Shown: positions 11,437 through 24,348, counted from the first letter of the stretch. The stretch: 64,000 nt of DNA from Ypsolopha sequella (GCA_934047225.1 OW203990.1:23787045-23851044), one strand, 5' to 3'. The notes: a model not told the origin generated them from the sequence alone. Translations and numbers: made by a program.

Positions 11437-11645
11437 ATAGTAATGCGGTATTTCAATGTGGCACATCAACAAAAGGCAGAAAAATAATAGTTGAAGGTTA
11501 CAGTTTTCACCTTGTTACTGATAATCGCAAAAGAGGAACATTAACAAAGAGATGGAGATGTTCCAGAGTCAATAAAGGTTGCAGAGCGCGGCTGATTACT
11601 GTTGACGACGAAATATTAAAATATAATAATGAACATAATCACTAA
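11437..11645 (+). CDS. mod(mdg4): FLYWCH alternative exon 5
   Basis: No ATG. The acceptor ATTTTTTCAG ends at 11436, and it reads DSNAVFQCGTSTKGRKIIVE, then LTKRWRCSRVNKGCRARLIT, then NEHNH and TAA. The finger is complete. It is a close sister of exon 22 (61578). There the finger is followed by an 18-residue linker and a donor. Here the linker starts with a stop, has lost 14 nt, and only the downstream ATG|GTAAGG remnant (11686/11687) remains. An internal-type exon has apparently become terminal. Confidence 0.92.
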
Positions 11646-12529
11646 TAATCGATAAATAATCGATAGAGAAACAAGAACTAGCAATGGTAAGGCGTTGATA
11701 TAAACTGACTTATTTTAATTAATATTTAAAACTAGCCTTAGTCCACTTATTTGAATTAAAAGAATTAACGTAAATTTCTGTCTCCGTTCAATATTTTGAC
11801 AGTATTACACTGGTTATAACAGTATAAATACCAATCCAACGTACCCTTCATACACTATAAAATAGGTCTTTACTTATGAAATTGTCAAAATTTTCTTACA
11901 GAAAGTTCCTGTAATTCAATAGCTATTTCAATTATTTGTTTTTTGTTTGAAAGTTGATTTTAAGGTTTTACATCTAGTTATTAAATTTTGTTTTTATTTT
12001 CAGTTTGAATATAAAAATTAAAGCTTTAAAAACAGTTCGTTCTAAATGCCGTCCATTTCCATGATAAGATTCATGATTAAGATTTTTCAAAAATCAAATT
12101 AATGCTAGTTTAATGTTGTCTCATTCATACACCTCAGAAATTACATAATTTGGATTTGTCATACCTAAAAAAATGCAATAATGTTAGTACTGAAAATTGA
12201 GTTTCTTTCAAATTCTCTATAGAAAACAGCAATTTCATATGTAAAGACCTGATATTACCTTAAATACCCCATACTACAACAAGATACTCCCATAAATCAC
12301 TCACACCCACTCTTCCTCCATCCCTCAATTTCAAGGTGATTCAATAACAGTTTATACTAGCACATATTTTTAAAGCAGTCTTTCCAATTTCCTTTTGGAT
12401 TTTGGTTTATGTTTGATTTATTACGTCTTTTGTTTACGATTATTTGTTTTGTAAAGATACATTTAAATACTTTAATTTGTAGATATGCAATATAATATAA
12501 TATATTATACATAACCTAGCAACTTTTTT
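11646..12529. other. Spacer, nothing recognised
   Basis: AT-rich, no supported gene. It begins with the decayed linker and donor of exon 5. Confidence 0.5.
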
Positions 12530-12798
12530 TATTACCCGTCCTGAACAATAAGTTCAATGGCAAAGACCTTATGTGCTTTTGATAGAGGCGATTATATGTT
12601 GGCTCATTGGTCTCTTTTTCTTGGACGGGTAATACTAATGATCACGCAGCGAAACGACAAATTGGTTTTTTAGCTAATACTAAAATATTTTGCAGGAAAA
12701 AAATATTGGATTTAAGTAGAATCCCTTCATATTTCTATTACCTATTTTACGAAAAAAAAATCAAGTTGATCAATTAACCGCGTTCTTGAAACGATCGT
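12530..12798 (+). repeat. Segmental duplicate, left part
   Basis: Matches 58855-59115 closely: attacccgtcc start, gcgattatatgttggctc, cttggacg-gtaat, gatcacgcagcgaaac and accgcgttcttgaa blocks. The match resumes after the LINE at 14583. Function unknown. Confidence 0.75.
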
Positions 12799-14582
12799 GC
12801 CCACAAGGAGGCGTCCTATCACCGCTGCTCTGGAATATCGTGGCAGACGATCTAATCCGACGTCTCAACGATAGGTGCTTTCACACAATAGGCTATGCCG
12901 ACGACCTCGCGATTCTTATTAATGGAAAATTCGAAGGCACACTCTGTGAACTGATGCAGGGTGCATTTAAAGTCGTTGAAAAATGGTGCGAGGAGTACCA
13001 ATTAACAGTGAACCCGAAAAAAACGGAACTAGTCCTGTTCACCAACAAGAGAAAATTGGCGAACATGGGACTACCGAAACTCTTCGGCACTGCTTTAACC
13101 CTATCAACTGAAGTCAAATACCTGGGTATGACACTTGACAGTAAGTTGAATTGGACAAAACATATGAACATCAAACTGAAAAAGGGAACCATAGCATTAT
13201 GGCAGTGCAAACGCCTATTGGGTAAGAAATGGGGACTACGCCCAAACATAATGCTTTGGCTTTACAAAGCAGTGATAAGACCAATGGTCTCGTACGGTGC
13301 CGTTGTCTGGTGGCCCAGGATGGACGCCGGTTACGTACAGAAAGAACTATTAAAGTTCCAAAGGCTTGCCTGTATGCTAACCACAAGTTGCATGCGAACC
13401 ACTGCATCCGCGGCCCTCGAGATAATTCTGGACATCCCGCCGCTACATCTGTTTATACAACAGGAGGCGGCGGCTGCTACGTTCAGACTCAGGGCAGCCG
13501 GACAGTGGAAAAGCGACGACAGGGCACCACACACGCGCATTCTTGGGCTGGCCTTGTCCCACCAGCCACTAATGGACGCGCCGTGTGACAGAATCCCTAG
13601 AAAACATGTATTTAATAGACATTACAACGTCCAATTATTTGAGGAACCAGCAGACCACTCTAATATCCACGATGTAAGGATATATACAGATGGCTCCAAA
13701 ACAGAGGAGGGTACTGGGGCCGGAGCGTACTCAGCCGAACTTAACATTTACAAATCAACAGCCTTGGGTAAGCACAATACGATTTTCCAAGCGGAATGCA
13801 TCGGAATTATCCTGGCGACAAGAGCGGTACTCAGAAGGGAAGCTAGAGGCCTCAATATTAGGATACTTTCTGACAGCACGGCGGTACTACGAGCCCTTAG
13901 CAAGACCACGGTAAACTCTGGGCTAATACTACAATGTCTTAATCAACTGGAAGAGGTAAGTCGTCATAATAATGTAACCCTCCAGTGGATAAAAGGACAC
14001 AGTGGATCGCTGGGCAACGACGCAGCAGATGAACTGGCGAAAAAAGGCGCAAGGTTAAAACCAGTAGGTGCTGAACCCCTGGTTCCCTTGCCCTTTAACC
14101 AGATACGAACATGGCTGCGTGAAAGAACCAGCTCTCAACATGCTGAGCAATGGGCAAGCATGACAGCCTGCAGACAGACGAAAGCGGTTTTCCCTACCGT
14201 GGACCGTCGTCTGACAAAGAAACTACTACGTCTCAATAGATCCAACCTTCGCATGATGGTAGGGCTAATCACAGGACACAGTAACCTAAACAGACACTTC
14301 TATATTATAGGTCTAACGGACAGCCCTCTATGCAGAGCTTGTATGGAGGTCGAAGAAACGCCGACCCACGTGACTTTAGATTGCGTAGGAGTCAGCACAC
14401 AACGGGCTAAGATCCTCGGTGAACCGAGGACGCTCCGCCAGTCCTGTGGCGACCTAGGTCGCCTCTTGGGATTTTGGCGTGAGCTGGGCTGGCTAGAATA
14501 GACGGCCCCACACTTTTCCACGCACAAAGGTCCAAAAAAGAGACTAGTTGCGGAAACCGAGCCCACCAAGAAGATGAAGAAG
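12799..14582 (+). mobile_element. 5'-truncated non-LTR retrotransposon with RNase H
   Basis: The intact reading frame to 14501 begins inside the reverse-transcriptase domain: CPQGGVLSPLLWNIVADDL, then the catalytic YADD. After the RT thumb comes an RNase H domain with its acidic residues visible (YTDGS, QAECIG, LSDSTA, GNDAADELA). A C-x2-C-x8-H-x4-C motif lies near the end (CRACMEVEETPTHVTLDC). The 5' half is missing, as expected of incomplete target-primed reverse transcription. The element is flanked by 8-bp repeats ACGATCGT (12791-12798 and 14583-14590). The clade is unresolved; RT plus RNase H suggests the I/Loa/R1 side of the tree. The frame is unbroken, so the insertion is fairly young. 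Confidence 0.9.
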
Positions 14583-14780
14583 ACGATCGTTTGAAAACCA
14601 AAAAAAAGAGGGTGGAAAACATTTTTTTTGACAATACTATAAATCTGAGTATATTGTTTATAAGTAAAATCTCTAGATAAAAGATCAATAAATGAAACAT
14701 ATTTTCTTCAATATGAGGAGAGACCCAGTTTTTTCCAATGAACCCTTGAAAACCTGGCGTTGTTGAAGTTATAGCGTCAG
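14583..14780 (+). repeat. Segmental duplicate, right part
   Basis: Continues the match to 59115-59320 (tttgaaaaccaaaaaaa-agaggg, ggagagacc and cctgg blocks) immediately after the LINE. The 59.1 kb copy is the uninterrupted, empty site. Confidence 0.72.
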
Positions 14781-15369
14781 GTGTCCCGTTAGTCATTAAG
14801 TTTTGTTTTTGTATTTTGAAGCCGGTTACTAAGTTCCTCTGATGTGCGTTCATTAAATAACCCTGGGCTGGGTAGGAACGCTGGGGTTGTAACTTTGAGT
14901 TTTTGAACGGGTTTCGTCGTGTAGCGACACTCCAAACGTCAGTTGTCATTTTTTCATTATATTTAGTATAACAACATAGAAAGGACCCCTTCTGTACGAA
15001 ATTTAACGTACATATATCAACTATAACGTGGAGAAGACTCCCTCGGTACGAAAATTAACGTCATGTCATTTACGAAAATTAACGTGAATGTCAGGTGACG
15101 TTTGGAGCCTATACGAACCTTGCGAACCCTGCTCAGAGTTGATGTTGAAAAATTCGACATCAGTGTAGTGACACTGTAATTTTTGAACAGTCGGTGTTGA
15201 GACGCGAGTTTATTATTGAACGGGTTAGTGTTGCGACCCGGGTAGGAAACCCAACTCGGTGTGAGTTTATGAACGACTATCTGAGGTTTACATATACTAG
15301 AACGCATAAATATGGACTAACTTGCAGTAAGACAGGCGTTATTTTTACCGTCATTATATTGTGATTATA
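14781..15369. other. Spacer, nothing recognised
   Basis: No supported gene. Short repeated motifs (aaattaacgt) occur around 15000-15085. Confidence 0.45.
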
Positions 15370-15620
15370 CATTATGGGTGCATAATAATAAGAATATTAC
15401 TAAACACTTTATTGCAAAATTTAAAACACAGATAAATACAGGTTAGAGTTAAGAGAAATACAGGGCAAACGCGGACTTATTTCTGAAAGAAATTTCTTCC
15501 AGTCAACCATAAATGACAGAGATGAAGAAAAATTATGCATTGGCTTGTTGAAATTTAAATTGAGTGCATAAAGAGCGATATAAATATGTATAATAAATAT
15601 GGGTAATGTCGACAGTACTT
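15370..15620 (-). mobile_element. LINE 3'-end fragment (antisense)
   Basis: Closely similar to 52190-52400 and more distantly to 54535-54720. All three start near aacactttattgca and contain a gcggacttatt / gaaatttcttccagtca block. The 54.5 kb copy joins a Jockey-type LINE C-terminus, so this is the same family's 3' UTR. Confidence 0.65.
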
Positions 15621-15737
15621 GATTGGGAACAATTACGTTCTTTCAAGGAGCATTTATGTCTCTCTCCGATTCCCCGACTTATCGATAATCGCGCAGCTTG
15701 AATTGTCTAACTAAATGGTCTAAAACGCTGTTTTATT

Positions 15738-15913
15738 TTTTTATTTTTAGTTGGTTCAATTCCCCGGGTGAGACAAGCGAATTTCAGAATATCTTTGAAT
15801 GCAGTTTTGTTTATTTAAAAAAAAAAGGTATGTTTCCTTTCAGTAAAATGAGCTAACTAAAGGATTTAAGGTAGTTCCCATCCAGGGCCCCTACATTTTT
15901 ACCATTCTGTATA
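15738..15913 (-). repeat. Interspersed repeat family Y, copy 1
   Basis: Inverted copy of 40973-41150 (tacag-gtgg tip, gaactaccttaaatcctttag, cattcaaaga and tctcacccggg blocks). Probably a MITE. Its companion lies between exons 12 and 13. Confidence 0.65.
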
Positions 15914-16079
15914 ACATGATTATAAAAATTTCATCGACTTTAATTTCTTAATAATTTTACATTGTTTGGAATTTAATTTATTATGTAACTGACCTATACA
16001 GGGTGTTAAGAAGAAGTTGCGGAAGCTGGAAACTGGCGATAGTACTCGTCCATACAAACAATTTTTTGTATGGAGCCAA

Positions 16080-16290
16080 CCGCGAAAAAAATCAGCTTCA
16101 AAAGGTGAAAGATATTGTCATGTTTGCAGATGATATTTAAAATACATAAGAATAACATAAGTAATATCGGCTTATATTACGTTCTAAGCAAGCTTAATCA
16201 GTGGTTTTCAACGAATAATTTGTTGCTAAATTCATCAAAAACAAATGCAGCTAGATTCACTTTACGTCATGATAAGAAATAAAGTGCTAT
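16080..16290 (+). pseudogene. Reverse-transcriptase relic (Jockey-like)
   Basis: Decayed frames read DIVMFADDI and, after a shift, KLNQWFSTNNLLLNSSKTN followed by AARFTLRHDKK and a stop. This is the YADD/FADD-to-L-N-x-W-F segment of non-LTR reverse transcriptases. Upstream tacagggtgtt at 16000 may be another element's tip. Confidence 0.65.
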
Positions 16291-16299
16291 AGTAATTAA

Positions 16300-19200
16300 T
16301 GACGAATTAATACTAATAATAAAAAATTAAAAAAGCCGTATCTGTACATTTAATAATCCTGGAAAATTTTAAATGAAATGGGTTATAAAAAAATAAAAAA
16401 TGACATAAAGTAAAATGTTTTTATTTCAGACAGTTATTTTATTACAGTCCATAGAGATGCTAGTAGGCCTTATAACAAAACTTATGTTAGCAAAACATAT
16501 TATATTAAATAAAATTATTTAAAATATTTGCCTGTACAGCTCGACCCTGCCATCTGTACATGATTTTGTATCATGTGTCACAGGATCTGGCAGTCAGGCT
16601 TCTCGCTAATGAGTTTGAGAATGGTGTTGTAGCTCCCGCGCATTCCGCGTAGAAGTGATGCGGTGCGCTTGCGCACTATCGCTTGGAAGCCATGGGTGTG
16701 CGCCAATTAACGCAAACATTCCGGAAGCACTAGTTTTGTTAGTTATAAGGCTATTAAATAGGTAATGAAATGGGTACTGAGGCCAAAACAATTGTCTCTG
16801 GGTGTCTGTCTGTCTCTTTAGTTTTTACTTGAGAACCACTCAATGAATTCTGATGTGCTTTACTATCATCGTAGTGACCCTGGTCAACATATTAAAGATT
16901 TTCAATAGCTTTTTATGTTCTTTTTAATTTGTATAAACCACAACTTTTCACTCCGTGTTAGGTAAGATAATAAAAAATCCATTGAGATATCTTTATTCTG
17001 TTTTTACGAAACACGAGTCAATATATTTTTTATTAATTTATTTAGTATGAGATATTTTGTAAGGATATGGGCTGAACAGCTAGAATACTTTTGCCTGGCA
17101 ATAAATAAAAATACTAGCTGTCAATGTCAAGTGTCATTGACATTTGATATATGCTCTATGCCTCAGAATAAGGAATACAAATAGAAACCTGGCTAAAATA
17201 ATACGCGGAGAAAGACACCTATCCTTGATTTTCTTACGACATTTTAGTGCGTTAGAGAGAAATGGATATGTATTAGTTTTTTCTTAATTAGGTAGGTTGT
17301 CACTAGTTCGTTGCTTTGCTAGTGATGTAACAATGTCAATTTTTGACTACGATAAATAAACCAAATCGAAATGAACCGCGACCAATCTCCTTACCACACA
17401 TCATATCGTATCAAAGTGTGAAAAAAAAGAGAATGCAGGAGGCACCGACCTTTCTGGTGACATCCTCTTGCTTTGGAAGGAGGCCAAGAGAATTAATAGC
17501 AAAGTGGTCTCTGTCTACCCCAGTGGGACACATGTTATATTGTGTAAATAAGGAATTAATAAAAGGATATCTTTCGTTTAGCATAATATTTTTTATTAAG
17601 TACAAATTACTATATCGTAGGCAGGTAGGTACATAAGTTAAGTCCAAAATTGTGCTTGTTTCTAGTACAAAAAATGCTGTAGCTTGTATCAGAGATACAA
17701 CCGTAAACTATTTAAGTGGATACTTTTTAAGTCGCCTCTTAACTCAATCAAATAGATGTTCGTTGATGTCGCGTCTTTGTTCAATCAAGGAAGAAGGAAT
17801 TAATCGCAACAATAGAAATCATAATAATCATAGACTTATAGGATTCGTAATAATAATATTATGTCAATGATGAGCGATGACAGCGCAATTACTACAGAGG
17901 TAATTTCATTTTTTTTTATTTCTATCAAATAAACATCAACTTATCTTGAATAAAAACTAATAACAAATAATGAACGATTAAAATACCTAATAACCTGTAA
18001 TACTCGTAAGAAATCAAATTATGCGCAGTTCAAGTCAATAAGCATTCCCAAAATTCATTTCACGATAGAACTACCCTGTCAAAGTACTTTTATTGTCAAC
18101 CACTAAGTACGAAAATGTCTTGATCTGCGGAATTTCTTCGTGAAGTCGATCACGGCAGTAACGTGAACGAACAGGCCTTTCAGAACGATTTGCGAACATA
18201 GAAGTATGCACTTTTCTAAACCACAGACATCCATAGGTACTGGTTCTGTTGCCTAAAATTGAAAAATTATCGAGTTAATATACTATAGTATAGTACAAGC
18301 ACGTACATACAAACAAGATTGATAATGCAATTATACATAATTATTTAAAGGTTACCAATGTGTCTGTATCTGGTAAATATAACGTTGGTAAGGCATCTGC
18401 TTTTAAAAGTCTCCATTTTAAATTTTCGTTTGGTCTAAAAGAATCCGACGTAAAGTGTTTCGAACAAATATGACCGCTTTTTTTAATTGCCCAATTTGGT
18501 CAAATTATTCGTCTAAGCCATTCACTTTTTAATTCTTCCCTTTTTGGAAATCTGTAACAAAAAATTTAAGAGTATGACATAGCCAAAACAAAAACCAGTT
18601 CCGGGCGTGGCTTATTCTATTTTACGATAGCGCGCGGGGGGAAATTCTTCCCGGTCTCTAAGCTCGCGTCACCATAGCAAAAATACGAATAGAGTGGACG
18701 AGGCAGGGTCAAAAGTAATACGTATTTTATTTTATCTAATTTATTAGTGTATTTCGATCATCGTCACACGGCATTGATCCTACTTGCTATCACGTCGGGA
18801 CGTAAATTTATTATGGTCGGCTAAATGTGGTTTTTTGAGTGTTTGATTTATCAGTTGACCCTCGGAACATTTCAGACACTCCTTTAGAGATACATAATAA
18901 TATTGTGACGGTTAATTGTCACCATTACCCAATCTTTAAATATTTTTCGCCCGTTGAGCTGGTTTTACACTTGCGGGAAAATAAATTGGACCAAAAATTT
19001 CTTTACAAAAAATTTTTACTAAAGTTGTTATTACAAAAAGTGGAAACTAACAAATATTCTCAGAAGGAATGCACCACGTCACTATCTATCTCACTGTAGC
19101 CTATATCAATTATGCCTCTCTCATTCAACCACGTTTAACTGCGTTACTATCTCATTCCAACTCATTTTAAATAGCGTCACTATTTATCTCACTCTAACGC

Positions 19201-19751
19201 GTGTTAAATGGCATTTCTAATGAACGTCAAATATTTTTACTGCCCGCCACTCTTTCATTCTAAATTCTAATTATTTAAAAAAATACGCAGCTCCTTTGGT
19301 AGTAAAATAGCAATAACTTTTTTTTCAAAAGTAATACACAGAAATTGCCAGATCATTTGAAAAACAATATTTGATGAGCCGTTATTTAAGACAACTTGCA
19401 AAACTAACATAGGACATTTTTTTTCAGGGTGTGGTATCGAACTAACCTAATTACAAAAAATTGCTCATAAATTGGGTTTTTATTTTTCTTTCTGATGTAA
19501 CAGCATTTCAAGGTTTATTTTTGACTTTATCAATAGCATGACTAATCAGAGTTGCGCAACAAAAATTTTATTCTTAGAATTTAGAACTGGTTAGCTTTGA
19601 CTCTCAAAAATCTATTCGAATTTATAAAAGTACCATCAACTCGAAGACTATTTACTTTTTGCTGAGGTCATAATTTGATATTCTGGTCAGTCATGAGCTG
19701 GTCTACCAGCCTTCCAAGGGAAAGCGTTGACTTTTGGGACACCTGTTTACC
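16300..19751. other. Long spacer without recognised genes
   Basis: AT-rich. Open frames here, such as 18839-19099, show no domain I recognise, no splice context matching the array and no duplicate. I do not call them genes. Confidence 0.45.
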
Positions 19752-21550
19752 CTTGGGATAAATCGCCAAGTGTTTAAATTTTTAAAATATAGAAATTTAT
19801 TTGTATCATAATTTGAAATGTTCAGGTCCCTTTACGCAAAATGAAAAAACAAAACTCTTTTAGGATTAATTTGTTGTCCCTATGTTTGTCTGTTTGTCCG
19901 TTTGTCTAGGCAATTTTTCTGGGTAAAATCAATAAATGCTAATATTTACAGCCCTGTAAAATATACATATTATAACGTTTTTATGGCCTTTTGTTTAACT
20001 TTTTCATACAAATTTTCTCCTTATGAAAATATCAGAGATCAACACTTCAGATAATATTATGCATTTGAAAGAAAGCACAGAAAGGAACTGTAGAACAAAT
20101 AATGTAAAAAATATAAAACCATATCTTTCTATTCTAAAGCGATTAATAATTTACTGCTTGTTCAATGTGGCGATAGCTTTGTTTATTTTTTTTTTCTTTT
20201 TTACAAAGATAACAAATATTTTCATACAAGGTTTTCCTTAAGGGCTATTTCTCCGAATTTGTAACAAAATATTAAGAAATAATTATAACGGTAAAGTACA
20301 ACTTTTAGCTAAGACAATTTATTGTTAAAAGTTTGCTAAATGCATAAACATATTTTAATGATATTATGGTATCTTCAAAATAATTGGGTTTTCCATAAGC
20401 GTGATATCAGATTATTTTAGAAATTTACGGCTCGTATCACGACGACGGATAAGTCAATTATTTTATTACTATTGTAATATAATTAAAAATATTTTAATGC
20501 ATACAGCAGACTTTTAACTATAAGTTTTCTTAACTAAAAGTTGTATTTTTACTTATTGAAATTGTATTTCTCATCAAGAAATGCAAGATGACAAGATATT
20601 CAAAATAAGTTAATTGAATATTTTGTGAAATGGTTTCAGGTCAAAACAGTTTTCCATGAAACGGTAATTGTTTATACTTAGCAAAGTGTGTAAACTTAGT
20701 CATCTTAACATGAACGACGCCTGTATTTCTCTCTTTTTTATTTCCAGTATAGATGAAAATATACGAACTTGTTAAACTTTGTGTAAAAACGAGGCAATAT
20801 TGACGATATCCTGACAGCTATTATGATGTTGTTTTATCAAATTTTGCTTTTTGGGCTTTATAGAAACGTAGTTAGATGTCACTAGAATATACTCATGAAA
20901 AAAGATATGAAGAAAATAAGCTGTAGACTTCACATTCGGTTTATACCTATTGTATGAATTTTAAGAAAAATACAGGGTTAAAGGGACCTCTTAAGGAAAA
21001 CCTTGTATTAAACTATTTGTTACCTTAGTAAAAAATAATTCAAGGAAAAAAATAAACAAAGCTATCGCCACATTGAACAGTAGATTATTAATCCCTTTAG
21101 AATAGAACAACATGGTTTTCATATTTTTTACATTATTTGTTCAACAATTCCTTTCTGTGTTGACTTTTAAATGCAAAATATTATCTCAAGTGTTCATTCC
21201 TACATTTTCATAGTGAGAAAATTTGTATGAAAAACGTAAAAAAAAAAAACGTAAAAACCTAAAACGTAATATAAATAAAAACGTCAGAAGTATGTTTTTA
21301 CAGCTCTATAGAGGGCCGTTTATATTGGTATTTATTAATTTTTTCCAGAAAAAATTGTCTAGACAAACGGACAGACAGACAAACATAGGGATAACAAATT
21401 AATCCTAAAAGAGTTTCATTGTTTTCATTTTGCGTAACAGGACCTGAACATGTACCGACAGGATTATCTACGATCTAATAATTTTGCCATGCACTGTAAA
21501 TATTTCAAAATAAATTTCTATATTTTAAATGCTTGGCGATTTATCCCAAG
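19752..21550. repeat. Large foldback element (about 0.5-kb arms)
   Basis: The left arm (19752-20241) begins cttgggataaatcgccaag and ends near acaaggttttccttaag. The right arm (20987-21550) is its inverted, diverged copy, ending cttggcgatttatcccaag. The arms share a tttgtctgtttgtccgtttg block and an aaatttgtatgaaaa block. The roughly 745-nt loop shows no gene. A third copy of the outer tip occurs at 45285-45330. Confidence 0.75.
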
Positions 21551-22640
21551 TAAGTGTACCTATATAATTTGCAAAAAACTTCACTTATTGGACCTGAAAT
21601 GGTGAGCCAATACTAGAGGGTAATTTCACGAAACGGTCATTGACCTTTGTTACAGATCTCAGTAAGTATAAGTAAATTAATTTGGGTTTCAATAACGATC
21701 ACAAAATTATTCTTTTAGAGTAACATATATTATTTTCCCGCATAAAAGTATGAATTCATTCCAAATTCATTCAGTTTTGTTGTTATGACTATGGCACGAT
21801 GTAGCTAAATCACTCATACGCATATTTTGTTGAGGTTTTAACGGCAGGAATATGATGCTCCTCGAAATATTACTTTATAAAATTAATTTCAATGTGTTTT
21901 GAAGTAGTTTTGGGAGATATTTATAGCTTGCAAAAAAGGGCACAGGTTCCACGTCTTACGGGCGCCAACGCTAGGCGTAGACTGACAATATCTGGCTGCC
22001 GCTGACAGCATCAGTGGATTTACGTATTTTTGGAAAAAGGGGGTGCTTTTTTTGACCCGAATAACGTGGTATTTCGAAAATGAATAGATATCATTCACAC
22101 TAATTTTATTAAAAAAAAAACAACAAAATCGCGAAAGCGATACCTGAAACAAAATCGATAAGAAGTGTGCAATAGAGGGTTACAAAAAAATTCATTGACA
22201 GTACAAATATGAATCGATTAACGTGGTTTGTGGAAAATGAATACCTTAAAGTTCAACCAAAAACATGTATTTTTTTTATGGCTATACGTAACCTAATTAT
22301 TGCAACAAAATCATCCGAAAGCTGACATTTTATTTCTGTTTGTATTTTCGTTCCCCTTAATGCAATGAGGGATTTTCTTTTCTTTTTTTTTTACTCTTCC
22401 CTAGTCGCTGGATAGATGGCGCTGAACTTGGTAAGTTACTGCAAGGAACGGAACGTCACATAATTTTTTGATTATTGCACTTGGATGTAATTTTGAGATC
22501 GTAAAACGAAACGTACATAAAAAAGTAATTAATGTCATTGTCACATCACATCACAATGACATTTTGAAAATAAATAAATAATAACAACAAGGAAAAAGAA
22601 AAAAATTATTAGCAGTCTTTTTATGAGTTTTCTAAGCCAG
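21551..22640. other. Spacer, nothing recognised
   Basis: No supported gene. Several homopolymer A/T runs. Confidence 0.45.
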
Positions 22641-22649
22641 AAAGAAAAT

Positions 22650-22850
22650 GTCCCAAGAGAAAAAGAAGAGAAGTCTGTGCCTTGTGGATTTGTATAAAAA
22701 TGGAGGCATACATCTTTTTCCTAAAGATGAAAGTCGTAAAGCGCAATGAGTACAAGCCATGGTACATTTTAAACCTGGACGGACCATAACAAAGCATTTG
22801 CACATAATATGCTCAGCACACATGTCATCAACCAACGAGCGTATGTGACG
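22650..22850 (+). pseudogene. THAP-domain relic
   Basis: One frame reads KNGGIHLFPKDESRKAQ, a stop (TGA) where the family's conserved Trp is expected, then VQAMVHFKPGRTITK and ICSAHM. This follows the THAP zinc-finger pattern (FPkD ... W ... iCs-x-HF). THAP domains occur in P-element-type transposases and host factors. The remainder of the protein is not recognisable, so source is undecided. Confidence 0.55.
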
Positions 22851-24047
22851 TGACGTGACGTGACGCAATGTTTTTTTTTCAATCGTTTTGGCTTTGGCAC
22901 CTAGCAACGTAGTCAGTTCAACACCATCTACAGAGTTCTGGGAAACTATGTTTTTTTTTAAATACTCAAAAAGAAAACCTCTCATTAATCTATTATCCTT
23001 TATGCACGGCTGCCGCGGGAACCAATGTTCGATAGTTTGCCACACGGACTTTAGTACATCACTATACGAAAAAACATAACCTCTCGTAGTCGGCAGAAAA
23101 TCTATATAAAACAGGCAAATATCGGTGTAGAATTGAACACGAGTATGATTTACAAGAACTACTATTATTGTTACTGAGTTTTAGGTATGATCCTGCAACT
23201 TATTAACATAAAAACTATCAGAACTCACCGATGAAATGATATTGCTTCATTGTTGTTTTCTTTTCTTCCTGTATGCGATTTACAGCCTTCAATCGCACAA
23301 GACATTTTATTACAATGTTAAAAAAACAATCAACACAAACAATAATAAATCACACTTTCACGAATTTTGAGAGGAAGAGCACCAAAATATTTAATTTCTC
23401 TCGGTGAAGCTGTAAACTTTCGCAAAATGCAATAGACATTGCGATGCCACCAAATTAAGATGTGATGCACGCAACGTACGATATTACAACACAACGATAC
23501 AATGATGAGACATATTTAATTTGATGGTGTTATAATTTTTAAAATACATCCAAATTACATCCATCTGACATTTATTTGGTTCAATCTAGTGACACACCAG
23601 GAAAAAAGATAAAGTAAGTGCGGTTCGTCGTTTCATTCACTCGTACACAGGAGTAATTTACGTTAGATGAGTACAATAGCTAATGCCCAGTTCTTATTTT
23701 AGTCAGGCTTCTATTTGTATTCCTTATTCTGAGCTCTATGCTATGGTCATGCCATTTTTTTTAATACAGACAAAAATAAAATAGTAACTGGCTTATGTAC
23801 CTACGAAAGCCATTATGCCCACAAGGCTTTTATTTAAATATCCAAGATGAAAAATTAATTAATTTATGTATGTAAAAATCTAAACTTTGGGAAAGGGTAA
23901 ACGACAAGTCATTTACCTACTTTTATTTTAGCTATTAAAATTAGCGAGTTTATAGTTTGTAATGTTATGGATTAACAATTAATAATTCAGATATAGTCAC
24001 AGAAAAATATAAAAAATATTTAATAATGGACGGTGCATAATGCAAAT
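22851..24047. other. Spacer, nothing recognised
   Basis: No supported gene. A gtgacgtgacgtgacg microrepeat lies at about 22848-22864. Confidence 0.45.
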
Positions 24048-24308
24048 CAGTGGCGTGCACAGAACTTTTTGCTGGAAAAGCAAGCAATTGGTCAAAACCA
24101 ACAATAAAAAAATATTAAAAAAATTTAAATATCACTTTGAAAAAAAAAAGTTTGTATTCGAAATTTTCACTCTGGGGTAGACATTGTCTACCCTGGCGTC
24201 ATACAATTTTTTTTTTCAAAGTGGTATTTAAATTTTTTCATATTTTTTTTTATTGTTGTTCTTGACCAATTGCTTGCTTTCCAGCAAAAAGTTCTGTGCA
24301 CGCCACTG
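24048..24308. mobile_element. hAT-type MITE next to exon 6
   Basis: The inverted ends CAGTGGCGTGCACAG and CTGTGCACGCCACTG bound a nearly palindromic 261-bp element, flanked by the 8-bp target duplication ATGCAAAT (24040-24047, 24309-24316). Eight-base duplications and CAGTGGC-type tips are characteristic of hAT. It ends 40 nt before exon 6. Confidence 0.88.
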
Positions 24309-24348
24309 ATGCAAATAGGTACATAATATTAATGAATTGTCATTTCAG

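Noticed and set aside
16606..16791. Antisense 61-residue frame
   Set aside because: No motif or duplicate; lies in a spacer with decayed RT sequence nearby.
17652..17870. Possible diverged FLYWCH exon ending NHNNH
   Set aside because: No W-x-C or second Cys in the right places, no acceptor, and the frame continues past the His residues.
18839..19099. Possible gene of 86 residues
   Set aside because: No recognisable domain, no splice context in array phase, and no duplicate in the window.
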